A stretch of DNA of 64,000 nucleotides from Eubacterium sp. UBA3279. Its GTDB lineage: Bacteria; Bacillota; Clostridia; Lachnospirales; Lachnospiraceae. The stretch is taken from contig DETV01000113.1 of NCBI GenBank assembly GCA_002361775.1, positions 6,249 through 70,248 on the forward strand. Reading direction: 5' to 3'. The notes beneath the pieces were generated by a model, which was not told the DNA's origin, ran no database searches, and saw only the letters and a list, made by a program, of their open reading frames with translations. The stretch's first letter is position 1. Each line of letters begins with the position of its first letter. This document shows, one piece after another, positions 9,506 through 18,737 of the stretch. A program made the position numbers and the translations under genes.

Positions 9506-10270
9506 ATGATTTTAGCTATTGATATAGGAAATACAAATATTGTGATCGGCTGTGTGGATCAGGAAAAAACTTATTTTATTGAACGGATTTCCACAGACCG
9601 GAGTAAAACAGAACTGGAATATGCTATTATGATCAAAAATGTTCTGGATATTTATAGAATTGCTTCAAAAGATCTGGAAGGAGGAATCGTCTGTTCTGTA
9701 GTGCCTCAGATCACTCAGATCGTGCGTATTGCGGCAGAGAAGATTCTCCGGAGAGATGTGATGGTACTGGGACCGGGAATCAAAACGGGGATGAATATTC
9801 TCATGGATAATCCGGCACAGGTGGGAAGCGATCTGATCGCAGATGCAGTAGGAGCCATCAGTGAATATCCGGCGCCGCTGATCATATTTGATATGGGAAC
9901 AGCCACTACAGTCTGTGTGGTGGATAAAAATAAAAATTACATCGGTGGAATGATTCTTCCCGGCGTTCGCACAGCTTTGGATGCGCTGACTGCAAGAGCG
10001 GCACAGCTATCGGGAATCGATCTGGTGGCGCCAAAGCGGACCATCGGCAAAAATACTACCGAGTGTATGAAAAGTGGAATTATTAACAGTAATGCTGCCA
10101 GTGTGGATGGAATCATTACCCGGATAGAGGAAGAACTGGGAGAAAAAGCTACAGTGGTAGCTACCGGAGGCCTGGCAAAATGCATCATTCCTCATTGTCA
10201 TCAGGAAGTCATCATGGATGAAGACCTGTTGTTAAAAGGACTGCGAAAGATATACGAAAAGAACAGATAA
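9506..10270 (+). CDS. coaX: Type III pantothenate kinase
   Basis: A 254-residue ASKHA-fold kinase that phosphorylates pantothenate in the first step of CoA synthesis. The N-terminal phosphate-binding motif is DIGNTNIVIG (residues about 5-14). The second motif, FDMGTATTVCVVD, lies near residues 129-141 and GGMILPGVRT near 151. CoaX-type kinases are typically insensitive to CoA feedback and need a monovalent cation. The gene follows the S component by 46 bases, and feoA begins 13 bases after it, so this transcript may continue into the iron genes. Confidence 0.95.
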   Translation: MILAIDIGNTNIVIGCVDQEKTYFIERISTDRSKTELEYAIMIKNVLDIYRIASKDLEGGIVCSVVPQITQIVRIAAEKILRRDVMVLGPGIKTGMNILMDNPAQVGSDLIADAVGAISEYPAPLIIFDMGTATTVCVVDKNKNYIGGMILPGVRTALDALTARAAQLSGIDLVAPKRTIGKNTTECMKSGIINSNAASVDGIITRIEEELGEKATVVATGGLAKCIIPHCHQEVIMDEDLLLKGLRKIYEKNR

Positions 10271-10283
10271 CGAGGTATGGAAA

Positions 10284-10514
10284 ATGAAGCTGATTGAGGG
10301 AGAAACAGGGAAAAGCTATATAGTGGAATCCATGGAACTGCCAGTTCAGACAGGGAGGCGGCTGGAGGCTCTCGGTATGACGGAGGGGACTCAGGTGACA
10401 GTGATGAACCGAAAAAAAAGAGGAGCGCTGATCATTAAAGTGAGAGGTACCCGTTTTGCCATAGGAAAATCTATAGGCGAAAATATTGAAATCAGAGGGG
10501 AGGAACAGTTATGA
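10284..10514 (+). CDS. feoA: FeoA-like ferrous iron transport accessory protein
   Basis: A 76-residue SH3-like FeoA domain protein, cytoplasmic, thought to bind and modulate the FeoB transporter. The family pattern is visible: the central RRLEALGMTEGTQVTVMNR and the terminal motif RFAIGKSIGENIEIRG. The stop codon overlaps the feoB start by four bases (10511-10514), so translation is coupled. It starts 13 bases after coaX without an obvious promoter. Confidence 0.9.
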   Translation: MKLIEGETGKSYIVESMELPVQTGRRLEALGMTEGTQVTVMNRKKRGALIIKVRGTRFAIGKSIGENIEIRGEEQL

Positions 10515-12559
10515 AAGAATTGCATGTAGGATTTACAGGTAATCCAAACTGTGGGAAAACCACTCTGTTTAACGCCTATACAGGGGCAAATTTAAAAGTG
10601 GCAAACTGGCCCGGAGTGACAGTGGAGAAAGTGGAAGGCACATATAACTATAAAGATTACCATATGAAACTGGTGGATCTGCCAGGTACATACAGTCTGA
10701 CTTCTTATACTATGGAGGAGAAAGTGGCGCGCCAGTATATCTACAGCGATGATGTGGATGTGGTGGTGGATGTGGTAGATGCTTCTACTCTGGAAAGAAA
10801 TCTGTATCTGACTCTTCAGCTTATTGAATTGGGAAAACCGGTGGTTATCGCTTTAAATATGATGGATATTGTGGAAAAAAGAGGAATGGAAATTGACCTG
10901 CACCGCCTTCCGGAAATGTTGGGGGTGCCGGTAATTCCTGTCAGCGCCAGAAAGAAGAAGGGGCTGGATATTCTCATGCATGCGGTGGTGCATCACAAGG
11001 ATTTTTCCGAGCAGGCACCCCTGATCCATCATCATGAGGAAGAAGAAAAGAAAAGTACTCATGCCCACGATCACCACAAAGACATGGTGATGGTATACAG
11101 TGATGAGATTGAAGATAAAATCGATATGGTAAAGGATGCTCTGAAAAAGAAATATCCGGATATGCAAAAATATCGCTGGCATGCCATTAAGCTTCTGGAA
11201 GGTGACGAGGAAATGAAAGAAAAATATCCTCTGGAACTTCCGGGAATTTTGGATGTGAGCTGGGAAAAACAGATTATTAATGAAAAATATGATTTTATTG
11301 AAGAAATCATTTCTGAAGTGCTGGTAAATAAGAGCGCAAAAGAAGAGAAAACGGACAGAATCGACCACTGGCTCACCCATCGAATCTGGGGGCTGCCGAT
11401 TTTTCTGGGGATTATGGCTCTTGTATTTTTGTTCACCTTTACTCTGGGGGATTGGCTGAAGGAATATTTTGCCATGGGAATTGACTGGATATCCTCGGGA
11501 TTACGGACAGTTCTGGAATCTGCCCAGGTGCATCCGGGAGTGATTTCCCTTGTGGTGGATGGAATTATTGCAGGAGTGGGGGGGATTCTTACATTTTTGC
11601 CCAATATTTTTATTCTGTTTCTTGCTTTAGCTTTTCTGGAAGACAGTGGCTATATGGCGAGAGCGGCCTATGTGATGGATGGGATTATGGGAAGACTGGG
11701 ACTGTCCGGACGTTCTTTTATTCCCATGCTTCTGGGATTCGGCTGTACGGTTCCGGCAATTATGGCTTCCAGAGCTTTGGAAAATAAGCGGGATCGGATG
11801 AAAACCATGTTGATTACGCCTTTTATGTCCTGCAGCGCCCGTCTTCCTATTTATCTTTTGTTTTCGCAAATGTTTTTTGCGGAACATGCTATGCTGGCGG
11901 CGTACTCCATGTATGTTCTGGGATTGCTGACGGCGATTTTAGTGGCCTTTATTCTGCATTTGGTTGACAGAAAGAAGGCTGATAACAGTCTTTTGATCGA
12001 ATTACCGGAATACAAGGCTCCCAGTGGTCATACGGTGTGGATTTATGTGACAGAAAAAGTAAAGGATTATCTGACCAAAGCGGGAACTACCATATTTGTG
12101 GCTTCTATTATTATGTGGTTTATTCTTAATTTTGGTGTTCATGGATATGTGACGGATATCAGTGAAAGTTTCGGAACTCAGATTGGAAAATTTATTGTTC
12201 CTGTATTTGAACCTCTGGGCCTGGGATATTGGCAGATTGTGGTGGCTTTGATAGCCGGAATTTCTGCAAAAGAAGTGGTGGTATCCAGTTGTTCCGTATT
12301 GTTTGGCGTGGGAAATGTGACTTCTCATGCAGGTCAGGCTACTTTGATGGGAATTCTGGGCGGCGCCGGATTTGGCGCGTTGAACGCATATTGTCTTATG
12401 GTATTCAGTTTGTTGTATATTCCCTGTCTGGCTACTCTGGCAACCATCAAAAGAGAGTCGGGAAGCGGAAAGTGGGCATTGTTTACAGCATTATTTCAAT
12501 TGGCAGTAGCCTGGGTAATTACATTCCTCATTTATCAGGTGGGAAGCCTTCTTCTATAA
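10511..12559 (+). CDS. feoB: Ferrous iron transporter FeoB with a His-rich cytoplasmic loop
   Basis: A 682-residue Fe2+ transporter. The N-terminal G domain has GNPNCGKTT (G1, residues about 10-18), DLPGTYSL (G3) and NMMD (G4). A helical spacer follows, and then about ten membrane helices with the two Gate motifs (first GFGCTVPAIMA, second near AGISAKEVVV). Just after the G domain, at about residues 171-190, sits a His/Glu-rich stretch (HHHEEEEK, then HAHDHHKD) that could bind metal. Such an insert varies between FeoB proteins. The C-terminus is compact and lacks a FeoC fusion. Translation is coupled to feoA and a strong terminator overlaps the stop codon. Confidence 0.95.
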   Translation: MKELHVGFTGNPNCGKTTLFNAYTGANLKVANWPGVTVEKVEGTYNYKDYHMKLVDLPGTYSLTSYTMEEKVARQYIYSDDVDVVVDVVDASTLERNLYLTLQLIELGKPVVIALNMMDIVEKRGMEIDLHRLPEMLGVPVIPVSARKKKGLDILMHAVVHHKDFSEQAPLIHHHEEEEKKSTHAHDHHKDMVMVYSDEIEDKIDMVKDALKKKYPDMQKYRWHAIKLLEGDEEMKEKYPLELPGILDVSWEKQIINEKYDFIEEIISEVLVNKSAKEEKTDRIDHWLTHRIWGLPIFLGIMALVFLFTFTLGDWLKEYFAMGIDWISSGLRTVLESAQVHPGVISLVVDGIIAGVGGILTFLPNIFILFLALAFLEDSGYMARAAYVMDGIMGRLGLSGRSFIPMLLGFGCTVPAIMASRALENKRDRMKTMLITPFMSCSARLPIYLLFSQMFFAEHAMLAAYSMYVLGLLTAILVAFILHLVDRKKADNSLLIELPEYKAPSGHTVWIYVTEKVKDYLTKAGTTIFVASIIMWFILNFGVHGYVTDISESFGTQIGKFIVPVFEPLGLGYWQIVVALIAGISAKEVVVSSCSVLFGVGNVTSHAGQATLMGILGGAGFGALNAYCLMVFSLLYIPCLATLATIKRESGSGKWALFTALFQLAVAWVITFLIYQVGSLLL

Positions 12560-12588
12560 AGGAAATGCTTGCATTTCCTTTTTTTTTC
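12558..12588 (+). terminator. Intrinsic terminator after feoB
   Basis: AAAGGAAATGC and GCATTTCCTTT form a near-perfect hairpin followed by a run of T; it begins at the feoB stop codon. Confidence 0.9.
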
Positions 12589-12646
12589 GTCTAAAATATG
12601 GGGCATAGGTAAATTTTAAAATTTATAAAGAAAAAGGTGAGTAACA

Positions 12647-13918
12647 ATGAAAAAAGATACAATCTGTGTTCAGGGAGGATGGGAACCGAAAAATGGTGAA
12701 CCCCGGGTACTTCCTATTTATCAAAGTACCACTTTCCGCTATGAGACAAGCGAAGAAATGGGAAAATTATTTGATCTGGAAAAAGAAGGCTATTTTTATT
12801 CCAGACTGCAGAATCCTACCTGTGATATGGTGGCAAAAAAGATTTGTGATCTGGAAGGAGGAGTGGCGGCTATGCTCACATCTTCCGGTCAGGCAGCTAC
12901 CATGTTGGCAGTGACAAATATTTGTGAAGCAGGCGACCATGTGATTTGTGCTTCTAAAGTGTACGGGGGAACATCCAATCTTCTTTCAGTCACTTTGAAA
13001 AGATTTGGTATTGAGACCAGTCTGGTAGATCAGGATCTTCCGGCAGAAGAACTGGAAAAATATTTCCAGCCGAATACCAAGGCAGTGTTTGCTGAGACAG
13101 TTTCCAATCCGGCAGGAGTTGTTCTGGATATTGATAAGTTTGTTCAGCTGGCACACAATCACGGAGTTCCCATGATTTGCGATAATACTTTTGCAACTCC
13201 TATCAATTGCCATCCTTTTGAATTTGGGGTGGATATTATCACACATTCCACTACAAAATATATGGATGGTCATGCCACATCTGTGGGAGGCTGCATTGTG
13301 GACAGCGGTAATTTTGACTGGGAAGCTCATAAGGAAAAATATCCGGGTCTTACTACTCCGGATGAATCTTACCACGGAATTATCTACACACAAAGATTTG
13401 GAAAAGGCGCTTATATTACAAAAGCAACGGCACAGTTGATGCGTGACATGGGAGCGTGCCAGTCTCCTCAGAATGCATTTTTGACTAATCTGGGATTGGA
13501 AACTCTTCATCTGAGAGTTCCCCGTCACTGTGAAAATGCATTAAAAGTGGCAAAATTCCTGGAAAATCATGAAAAAGTAGCCTGGGTAGAATATGCAGGT
13601 CTGGAAAGCAGTAAGTATTATCCGCTGGCACAAAAATATATGCCCAATGGGGTGTGCGGTGTTTTATCTTTCGGTCCTAAGGGTGGAAAGGATGGAGCAA
13701 TGCGTTTTACAAATGCGCTGAAACTGATTGAGATTGTGACTCATGTGGCTGACGCCCGTTCCTGTGTACTTCATCCGGCAAGCCATACCCACCGTCAGTT
13801 GAATGAAGAACAGCTTTTAGAGGCTGGCGTACTTCCGGATCTGATTCGTTTGTCTGTAGGTATTGAAGATGTGGAGGATATTATCGCAGATTTGGATCAG
13901 GCTCTGGCAGCAGTGTAA
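12647..13918 (+). CDS. metY: O-acetylhomoserine sulfhydrylase (Cys/Met PLP enzyme)
   Basis: A 423-residue PLP enzyme of the Cys/Met metabolism family. The 420-430 residue length, the N-terminal TICVQGGWEP and the insert containing PGLTTPDESYHG point to O-acetylhomoserine (thiol)-lyase, which makes homocysteine from O-acetylhomoserine and sulfide. The PLP lysine is Lys204 in HSTTKYMDGHA, and the cofactor-holding SSGQAA is near residue 86. Methionine gamma-lyase is a possible alternative, but it is typically shorter (about 400 residues). The ATG is preceded by AAAAGGTGAG. No S-box or T-box leader is visible in the 58-base gap after the feoB terminator. Confidence 0.88.
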   Translation: MKKDTICVQGGWEPKNGEPRVLPIYQSTTFRYETSEEMGKLFDLEKEGYFYSRLQNPTCDMVAKKICDLEGGVAAMLTSSGQAATMLAVTNICEAGDHVICASKVYGGTSNLLSVTLKRFGIETSLVDQDLPAEELEKYFQPNTKAVFAETVSNPAGVVLDIDKFVQLAHNHGVPMICDNTFATPINCHPFEFGVDIITHSTTKYMDGHATSVGGCIVDSGNFDWEAHKEKYPGLTTPDESYHGIIYTQRFGKGAYITKATAQLMRDMGACQSPQNAFLTNLGLETLHLRVPRHCENALKVAKFLENHEKVAWVEYAGLESSKYYPLAQKYMPNGVCGVLSFGPKGGKDGAMRFTNALKLIEIVTHVADARSCVLHPASHTHRQLNEEQLLEAGVLPDLIRLSVGIEDVEDIIADLDQALAAV

Positions 13919-14016
13919 GACATAGAATAATGGACAAAATTGTGAAAGCAGGCAGCAGGAAACAATTTGTGGGGCGTTATATACCTGAACATTAATAATA
14001 GAAAGAAGGCAGAAAA

Positions 14017-15084
14017 ATGGTAGCAGATATTTTAAACAACAGAAAATTGGATGCAATGGTAATTACAGATCCTTTTAATATGAGATATGTCAGCGGTTTT
14101 AGAGGAGGAGAAGGAATCCTTTATATTTCCTCAACTCAGAAGGTGCTGATTACAGATTCCCGTTATACAGAGCAGGCAGAAAAAGAAAGTGATTTTACTG
14201 TTGTGGAAGAAAACAGCGGTCATCCGAGAAATACAATTTTGAAAGAGTGTATTGAAAAGGAAGGAAAAGCAGAAGGATTCCGCATGGGATATGAAGATCA
14301 GTCTCTCCTTTGCTGTCAGTTTGATAAGATGAAAGAAGCATTGGCTGTAAATGAATGGGTGCCGGTGCATGGAGACGTGGACGATCTTCGTCAGATCAAA
14401 ACAGAAGAAGAATTGTCTTATCTTGCAAAAGCAGAAGAAATCGGCGATATTGCTTTTGAAAAAATTCTTAAAATTCTGAAACCGGGAATGACAGAACTGG
14501 AAGTGGCTGCAGAACTGGAATACCAGATGAAAAAAGCGGGAGCAGAAAATTTCAGCTTTTCCACTATTGTAGCTTCCGGACTGAATTCTTCCATGCCCCA
14601 CGCTATTCCGGGAGAGAAGAAACTGGAAGAGGGAGATTTTGTAACCATGGATTTTGGATGTACTTACAAAGGTTACTGCTCCGATATGACACGTACCGTT
14701 GTTTTGGGAAAAGCCAGCGATAAACAGAAAGAGATTTATAACACAGTTTTGAAAGCGCAGCTGGCTGCTCTGGATGCAATTAAAGCAGGCGTTACAGGAA
14801 AAAGTGTAGATAAAGTGGCAAGAGATATTATCACAGAAGCCGGATATGGCGATTGCTTTGGTCATGGTCTGGGACACAGCGTAGGTCTGTTTATTCATGA
14901 AGAACCCAGATTGTCACCAAAAGGTGAAACTTTACTGGAAGAGGGAATGATTGAGACAGTAGAACCGGGTATTTACGTTCCGGGATTTGGAGGCGTTCGT
15001 ATTGAAGATATGGTAGCTGTGACAAAAGACGGCTGCATAAACTTTACTCATTCTCCTAAAGAATTGATTGAGATTCCTGTATAA
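14017..15084 (+). CDS. M24-family Xaa-Pro aminopeptidase
   Basis: A 355-residue cytoplasmic metallopeptidase of the PepP/PepQ group that removes residues next to proline. The N-terminal creatinase-like domain (1-130) contains MRYVSGF. The catalytic pita-bread domain shows all five metal ligands in order: Asp and Asp in MDFGCTYKGYCSDMTRTV, His in HGLGHSVG, Glu in ETVEPGIYV and Glu in GVRIEDMV. The size is the usual one for Firmicute YqhT-type enzymes. A strong terminator follows at once, so this is the end of a transcription unit. Aminopeptidase versus dipeptidase cannot be settled from sequence. Confidence 0.92.
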   Translation: MVADILNNRKLDAMVITDPFNMRYVSGFRGGEGILYISSTQKVLITDSRYTEQAEKESDFTVVEENSGHPRNTILKECIEKEGKAEGFRMGYEDQSLLCCQFDKMKEALAVNEWVPVHGDVDDLRQIKTEEELSYLAKAEEIGDIAFEKILKILKPGMTELEVAAELEYQMKKAGAENFSFSTIVASGLNSSMPHAIPGEKKLEEGDFVTMDFGCTYKGYCSDMTRTVVLGKASDKQKEIYNTVLKAQLAALDAIKAGVTGKSVDKVARDIITEAGYGDCFGHGLGHSVGLFIHEEPRLSPKGETLLEEGMIETVEPGIYVPGFGGVRIEDMVAVTKDGCINFTHSPKELIEIPV

Positions 15085-15086
15085 GA

Positions 15087-15118
15087 AAAAAGGGGGCTGT
15101 CGAAAACAGCCCCCTTTT
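15087..15118 (+). terminator. Intrinsic terminator after the M24 peptidase
   Basis: GGGGGCTGT and ACAGCCCCC pair around a CGAAA-type loop, then TTTT; stop codon two bases upstream. Confidence 0.92.
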
Positions 15119-15255
15119 CAATTTCCATAGAGGGATACGGACATTGCCCGTTTTTCTTTTTTGGAACTTTTTTCCTATACGCATAAATATTCCTGTCTTT
15201 CTTCCCTTACCTTATCACAGAAAAATAGAAAAATCAAATTTTGCATAGATTCATC

Positions 15256-15285
15256 TTGTAAAGAACTATCCTGTAGTTGTAAAAT
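15256..15285 (+). promoter_or_regulatory. Possible promoter of the araB-araD-esterase genes
   Basis: TTGTAA (15256-15261) and TAAAAT (15280-15285) with an 18-base spacer, 68 bases before the kinase start. The rest of the 15119-15353 gap holds nothing I can identify. Confidence 0.5.
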
Positions 15286-15353
15286 AATCATAGCCATATA
15301 AAAGGCGAAAGAATTGGGAATTGGTTTGAAATAGGAGCAGGAGGACAAATTTT

Positions 15354-16958
15354 ATGGGAGAAATAGCACAAAGTATAATACAGGATATTCAGGAGGGAAG
15401 AACCAGTCTGGGAATTGAACTGGGTTCTACCAGAATAAAGGCTGTGTTGATCGGAGAAGATCACAAACCTCTGGCATCAGGAAGCTATGACTGGGAAAAC
15501 CGATATGTGAATCAGATATGGACCTACAGTCTGGAAGATATCTGGGAAGGTCTGAAGGACTGCTATAAAAGTTTAAAAGAAGAAGTGAAGAAAAAATACG
15601 GGGTTACGTTAAAAACAACAGGTTCTCTGGGAATCAGCGCCATGATGCATGGATATATGGCTTTTGACGGGAAGGGAGAATTATTGGTTCCTTTCAGAAC
15701 ATGGAGAAATAATATTACAGAAGAAGCCACAAAGGTTCTGACTCCGTTATTTGGGCAGCAGATTCCCCAAAGATGGAGTATAGCTCATTTGTATCAGGCA
15801 ATTTTAAATGAAGAAGAACATGTGAAACAGTTGGATTATATGACTACCCTGGCAGGATATATTCATTGGAAACTGACAGATAAAAAAGTTCTGGGAATCG
15901 GAGATGCTTCCGGAATGTTTCCTATAGATTCCCGGATAAAAGATTACCAGCAGAAGATGGCGGATCAGTTTGATCAGTTGATTGAAGAGAAAAATTATCC
16001 ATGGAAAGTGAGAGAGATTCTTCCTGAAGTTTTGTCGGCGGGAGAAGATGCCGGATGTCTTACACGGGAAGGAGCCAGACTTCTGGATGAGGCGGGAGAT
16101 CTGGAAGAAGGAATTCCTCTTTGTCCTCCGGAAGGAGACGCGGGTACGGGAATGGCGGCTACCAACAGTGTGGCGGAGCGTACCGGTAATGTTTCTGCAG
16201 GAACTTCAGTATTTGCCATGATCGTACTGGAAAAACCTTTGTCAAGGGTATATCCGGAAATCGATCTGGTAACTACGCCGGATGGAAGCCCGGTGGCTAT
16301 GGTACATTCTCAGAACTGTACTTCCGATCTGAATGCCTGGGTGCATCTTTTCGGAGAAACACTGGAAAGTTTCGGTGTGAAGACGGATATGGATACTCTT
16401 TACGGAACTTTATATCGAAAAGCGCTGGAAGGAGATAAGGATTGCGGAGGACTGCTTTCCTACTGTTATTTTTCGGGAGAACATATCACTCATTTTGAAG
16501 AGGGCCGTCCGTTGTTTGTCCGCCGTCCGGACAGCAAATTTACCCTGGCGAACTTTATGAGAACTCATTTGTACACTTCCCTGGGAGCTTTGAAAATGGG
16601 AATGGATATTCTGTTAGAAGAAGAGGGAGTAACAGTGGAAAAGATTCTCGGTCACGGCGGATTTTTCAAGACGAAGGGTGTGGGACAAAAAGTGATGGCG
16701 GCAGCTATGAAAACTCCAGTTTCTGTTATGGAGACAGCGGGAGAAGGAGGAGCCTGGGGTATTGCGCTGCTGGCAGCCTACATGAGAAGAAAAGAACAGG
16801 GAGAAACACTGGCTGCTTATCTGGAAGAAAAGGTATTTTCCGGTGGAGTATGTGTACAGGAAGAACCGGATCAGGAAACGGCAGAAGGATTTGAAAAATT
16901 TATGACGGATTATAAGGCAGGTCTGGCTGTAGAACGGGCAGCGGTGGAAAACCTTTAA
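15354..16958 (+). CDS. araB: FGGY carbohydrate kinase, probable L-ribulokinase (Bacteroides-like AraB)
   Basis: A 534-residue FGGY-family sugar kinase. The N-terminal phosphate motif GIELGSTRIKAVLI (about residues 19-32) and the ATP-domain motif GNVSAGTSVFAM (about 276) are clear. Overall it resembles the roughly 530-residue L-ribulokinases of Bacteroides (for example RTWRNN and CPPEGDAGTGMAATN). The next gene is araD, which supports phosphorylation of L-ribulose. No arabinose isomerase lies nearby. Because a fuculokinase is otherwise missing from the window, a broader ketose specificity is conceivable but not shown. The ATG follows AGGAGGACAAATTTT. Confidence 0.8.
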   Translation: MGEIAQSIIQDIQEGRTSLGIELGSTRIKAVLIGEDHKPLASGSYDWENRYVNQIWTYSLEDIWEGLKDCYKSLKEEVKKKYGVTLKTTGSLGISAMMHGYMAFDGKGELLVPFRTWRNNITEEATKVLTPLFGQQIPQRWSIAHLYQAILNEEEHVKQLDYMTTLAGYIHWKLTDKKVLGIGDASGMFPIDSRIKDYQQKMADQFDQLIEEKNYPWKVREILPEVLSAGEDAGCLTREGARLLDEAGDLEEGIPLCPPEGDAGTGMAATNSVAERTGNVSAGTSVFAMIVLEKPLSRVYPEIDLVTTPDGSPVAMVHSQNCTSDLNAWVHLFGETLESFGVKTDMDTLYGTLYRKALEGDKDCGGLLSYCYFSGEHITHFEEGRPLFVRRPDSKFTLANFMRTHLYTSLGALKMGMDILLEEEGVTVEKILGHGGFFKTKGVGQKVMAAAMKTPVSVMETAGEGGAWGIALLAAYMRRKEQGETLAAYLEEKVFSGGVCVQEEPDQETAEGFEKFMTDYKAGLAVERAAVENL

Positions 16959-16975
16959 AATATGGAGGAAAAAAT

Positions 16976-17665
16976 ATGTTGGAATCATTGAAAAAGGCGG
17001 TATATGAGGCAAATATGCTATTGCCCAAGTACCATCTTGTAACATTTACCTGGGGAAATGTCAGTCAGATAGACAGAGAAACAGGATATTTTGCCATCAA
17101 ACCCAGTGGGGTTGATTATGATAAGCTTACTCCGGAGGATATGGTAATTATGGATCTGGAGGGAAATAAAATAGAAGGAAGATACAATCCTTCATCAGAT
17201 ACTCCCACCCATCTGGAATTATATAAGGCGTTTCCTGAAATAGGTGGAATTGTACACACCCATTCTTCCTGGGCAACCAGTTGGGCGCAGGCCGGAAGAG
17301 GGATTCCCTGCTATGGAACAACCCATGCGGACTATATATATGGAGAAGTTCCCTGTCTTCGCTGCCTGACAAAAGAAGAGATAGAAGACGATTATGAGAA
17401 AAATACAGGTCTTTTGATTACGGAATATTTTCGGGATAAAGATTATATGGCTGTACCGGCAGTATTGTGCAAGAATCATGGTCCCTTTACCTGGGGAAAG
17501 GATGGATATGAGGCGGTACATCATGCTGTGGTATTGGAGGAAGTGGCGAAGATGGCTGCCCGGTGCGAACAGATCAATCCTCAGGTACAGCCGGCTCCTC
17601 AGGAATTGCAGGATAAACATTATAACAGAAAACATGGAGCAAACGCATATTACGGACAGAAATAA
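16976..17665 (+). CDS. araD: L-ribulose-5-phosphate 4-epimerase
   Basis: A 229-residue class II aldolase/epimerase-fold protein of the size usual for AraD, which turns L-ribulose-5-P into D-xylulose-5-P. The Zn site is visible as VHTHSS (HxH, about residues 94-98) and a third His in VHHAVV (about 180). GNVSQIDRETG and KPSG are substrate-binding motifs shared with AraD. It starts 17 bases after the kinase with an ATGGAGGAAAAA site, so the two form an operon. The paralogous fucA in this window differs in lacking the VHHAV stretch. Confidence 0.93.
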   Translation: MLESLKKAVYEANMLLPKYHLVTFTWGNVSQIDRETGYFAIKPSGVDYDKLTPEDMVIMDLEGNKIEGRYNPSSDTPTHLELYKAFPEIGGIVHTHSSWATSWAQAGRGIPCYGTTHADYIYGEVPCLRCLTKEEIEDDYEKNTGLLITEYFRDKDYMAVPAVLCKNHGPFTWGKDGYEAVHHAVVLEEVAKMAARCEQINPQVQPAPQELQDKHYNRKHGANAYYGQK

Positions 17666-17707
17666 CAGACTGTGGAGAATGGTATAAAGAAAAGAGAGGA
17701 ATGAAAC

Positions 17708-18583
17708 ATGATACACAAAGTAATCAATATTCAGGTGGATTATAAAAAAGCGGGAGCAGTACAGGATGGATATCAGCCGTTGCTGTATACATATATTCAG
17801 GAGTATTCGGAAGAACTGGCAATTTCAGGAAAAAGACCGGCAGTCATCATCTGTCCGGGAGGCGCTTATCGTTTCAAATCAGACCGGGAAGCGGAAGTGG
17901 TGGCTCTTCGTTATCTGGCGGCGGGGATGCAGGCTTTTGTACTTCAGTATAGCGTGGCTCCCTCTCGTTATCCCAGCGCTATGCTGGAACTGGCTGCCAG
18001 TGTGGCCTGGGTAAGAACCCATGCGGAAGAATATTGGGTGGATCCGGATAAAATTGTGATTGCAGGATTTTCAGCGGGGGGTCATCTGTGTGCCTGCCTG
18101 GGAAACCTTTGGGATGAACCGGTTCTGGAAAAAACATTAGGAGAGACATATCCGGTAGAAACGGGGGATAACCCGGCTCATACGGGGAAAAAACCATGGA
18201 AGCCGGATGGCATGATTCTCAGTTATCCGGTGATAACTATGGGAGAATTTACCCATGAAGAATCCAGAGAACTGCTTTTGGGAGAGGATTTTACTCCGCA
18301 AATGGCGAATGAGCTGTCCATGGAGAACCGTGTATCTCAAAAAACAGTGCCTGCTTTTTTGTGGCATACCTGGGAAGATGATGCTGTTCCTGTGGAAAAT
18401 ACTCTTCAGATGGCAGCCGCTTTGAGAAAAAATCACATTCCTTTTGAAATGCACATTTATGAAAAGGGAGTTCATGGCCTGTCGCTATGCGATGATACTG
18501 TAGACGATAAGGTGAGATACTTCCCGGAAGACAATAGAAACTGGATAGATATGGCTATTCGCTGGCTGAAAAGGTTAGCGTAA
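17708..18583 (+). CDS. Alpha/beta-hydrolase, acetylxylan-esterase-like
   Basis: A 291-residue soluble alpha/beta hydrolase. The oxyanion region CPGGAYRFKSDRE (about residues 55) and the nucleophile elbow GFSAGG with Ser122 are clear. An Asp in WEDDAVPVENT and a His in KGVHGL complete the likely triad. Related proteins deacetylate xylan or other plant oligosaccharides, or act on small esters. The position after araB-araD suggests removal of acyl groups from pentose-containing sugars, which is an inference. It follows araD by 42 bases and shares its direction. No signal peptide is present, so it acts in the cytoplasm. Confidence 0.75.
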   Translation: MIHKVINIQVDYKKAGAVQDGYQPLLYTYIQEYSEELAISGKRPAVIICPGGAYRFKSDREAEVVALRYLAAGMQAFVLQYSVAPSRYPSAMLELAASVAWVRTHAEEYWVDPDKIVIAGFSAGGHLCACLGNLWDEPVLEKTLGETYPVETGDNPAHTGKKPWKPDGMILSYPVITMGEFTHEESRELLLGEDFTPQMANELSMENRVSQKTVPAFLWHTWEDDAVPVENTLQMAAALRKNHIPFEMHIYEKGVHGLSLCDDTVDDKVRYFPEDNRNWIDMAIRWLKRLA

Positions 18584-18664
18584 CAGTTCAGCCGTACAGT
18601 GGCGTTAGCCGGGATAAGCACGCGGCGCGGTTTTACGAATGGCGCGGTTGAACAGTTACGACAG
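18582..18664 (+). repeat. Copy 1 of a dispersed intergenic repeat
   Basis: It begins with AACAGTTC right at the esterase stop codon, contains GGATAAGC and CGAATGGCG, and ends with CAGTTACGACAG. The same ordered blocks occur at 39961-40060. Confidence 0.5.
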
Positions 18665-18667
18665 AAT

Positions 18668-18696
18668 TTGACAAATACCTGTCAGGGTGGTATTAT
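18668..18696 (+). promoter_or_regulatory. SigA-type promoter of the LCP gene
   Basis: TTGACA at 18668-18673 and TATTAT at 18691-18696, spacer 17 bases, 42 bases before the start codon. Confidence 0.8.
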
Positions 18697-18737
18697 TCTA
18701 AACAATAATGCGAAGAAACGATGGGAGGTTCGTCTGA

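Noticed and set aside
10853..11604. Two long minus-strand frames (175 and 177 codons) inside feoB
   Set aside because: They lie opposite a clearly coding gene, have low-complexity His/Phe/Ser-rich translations and no ribosome sites.
18582..18664. tRNA-like GC-rich segment
   Set aside because: It does not give a cloverleaf with the T-loop GTTCRA or an acceptor stem; it fits the repeat family better.
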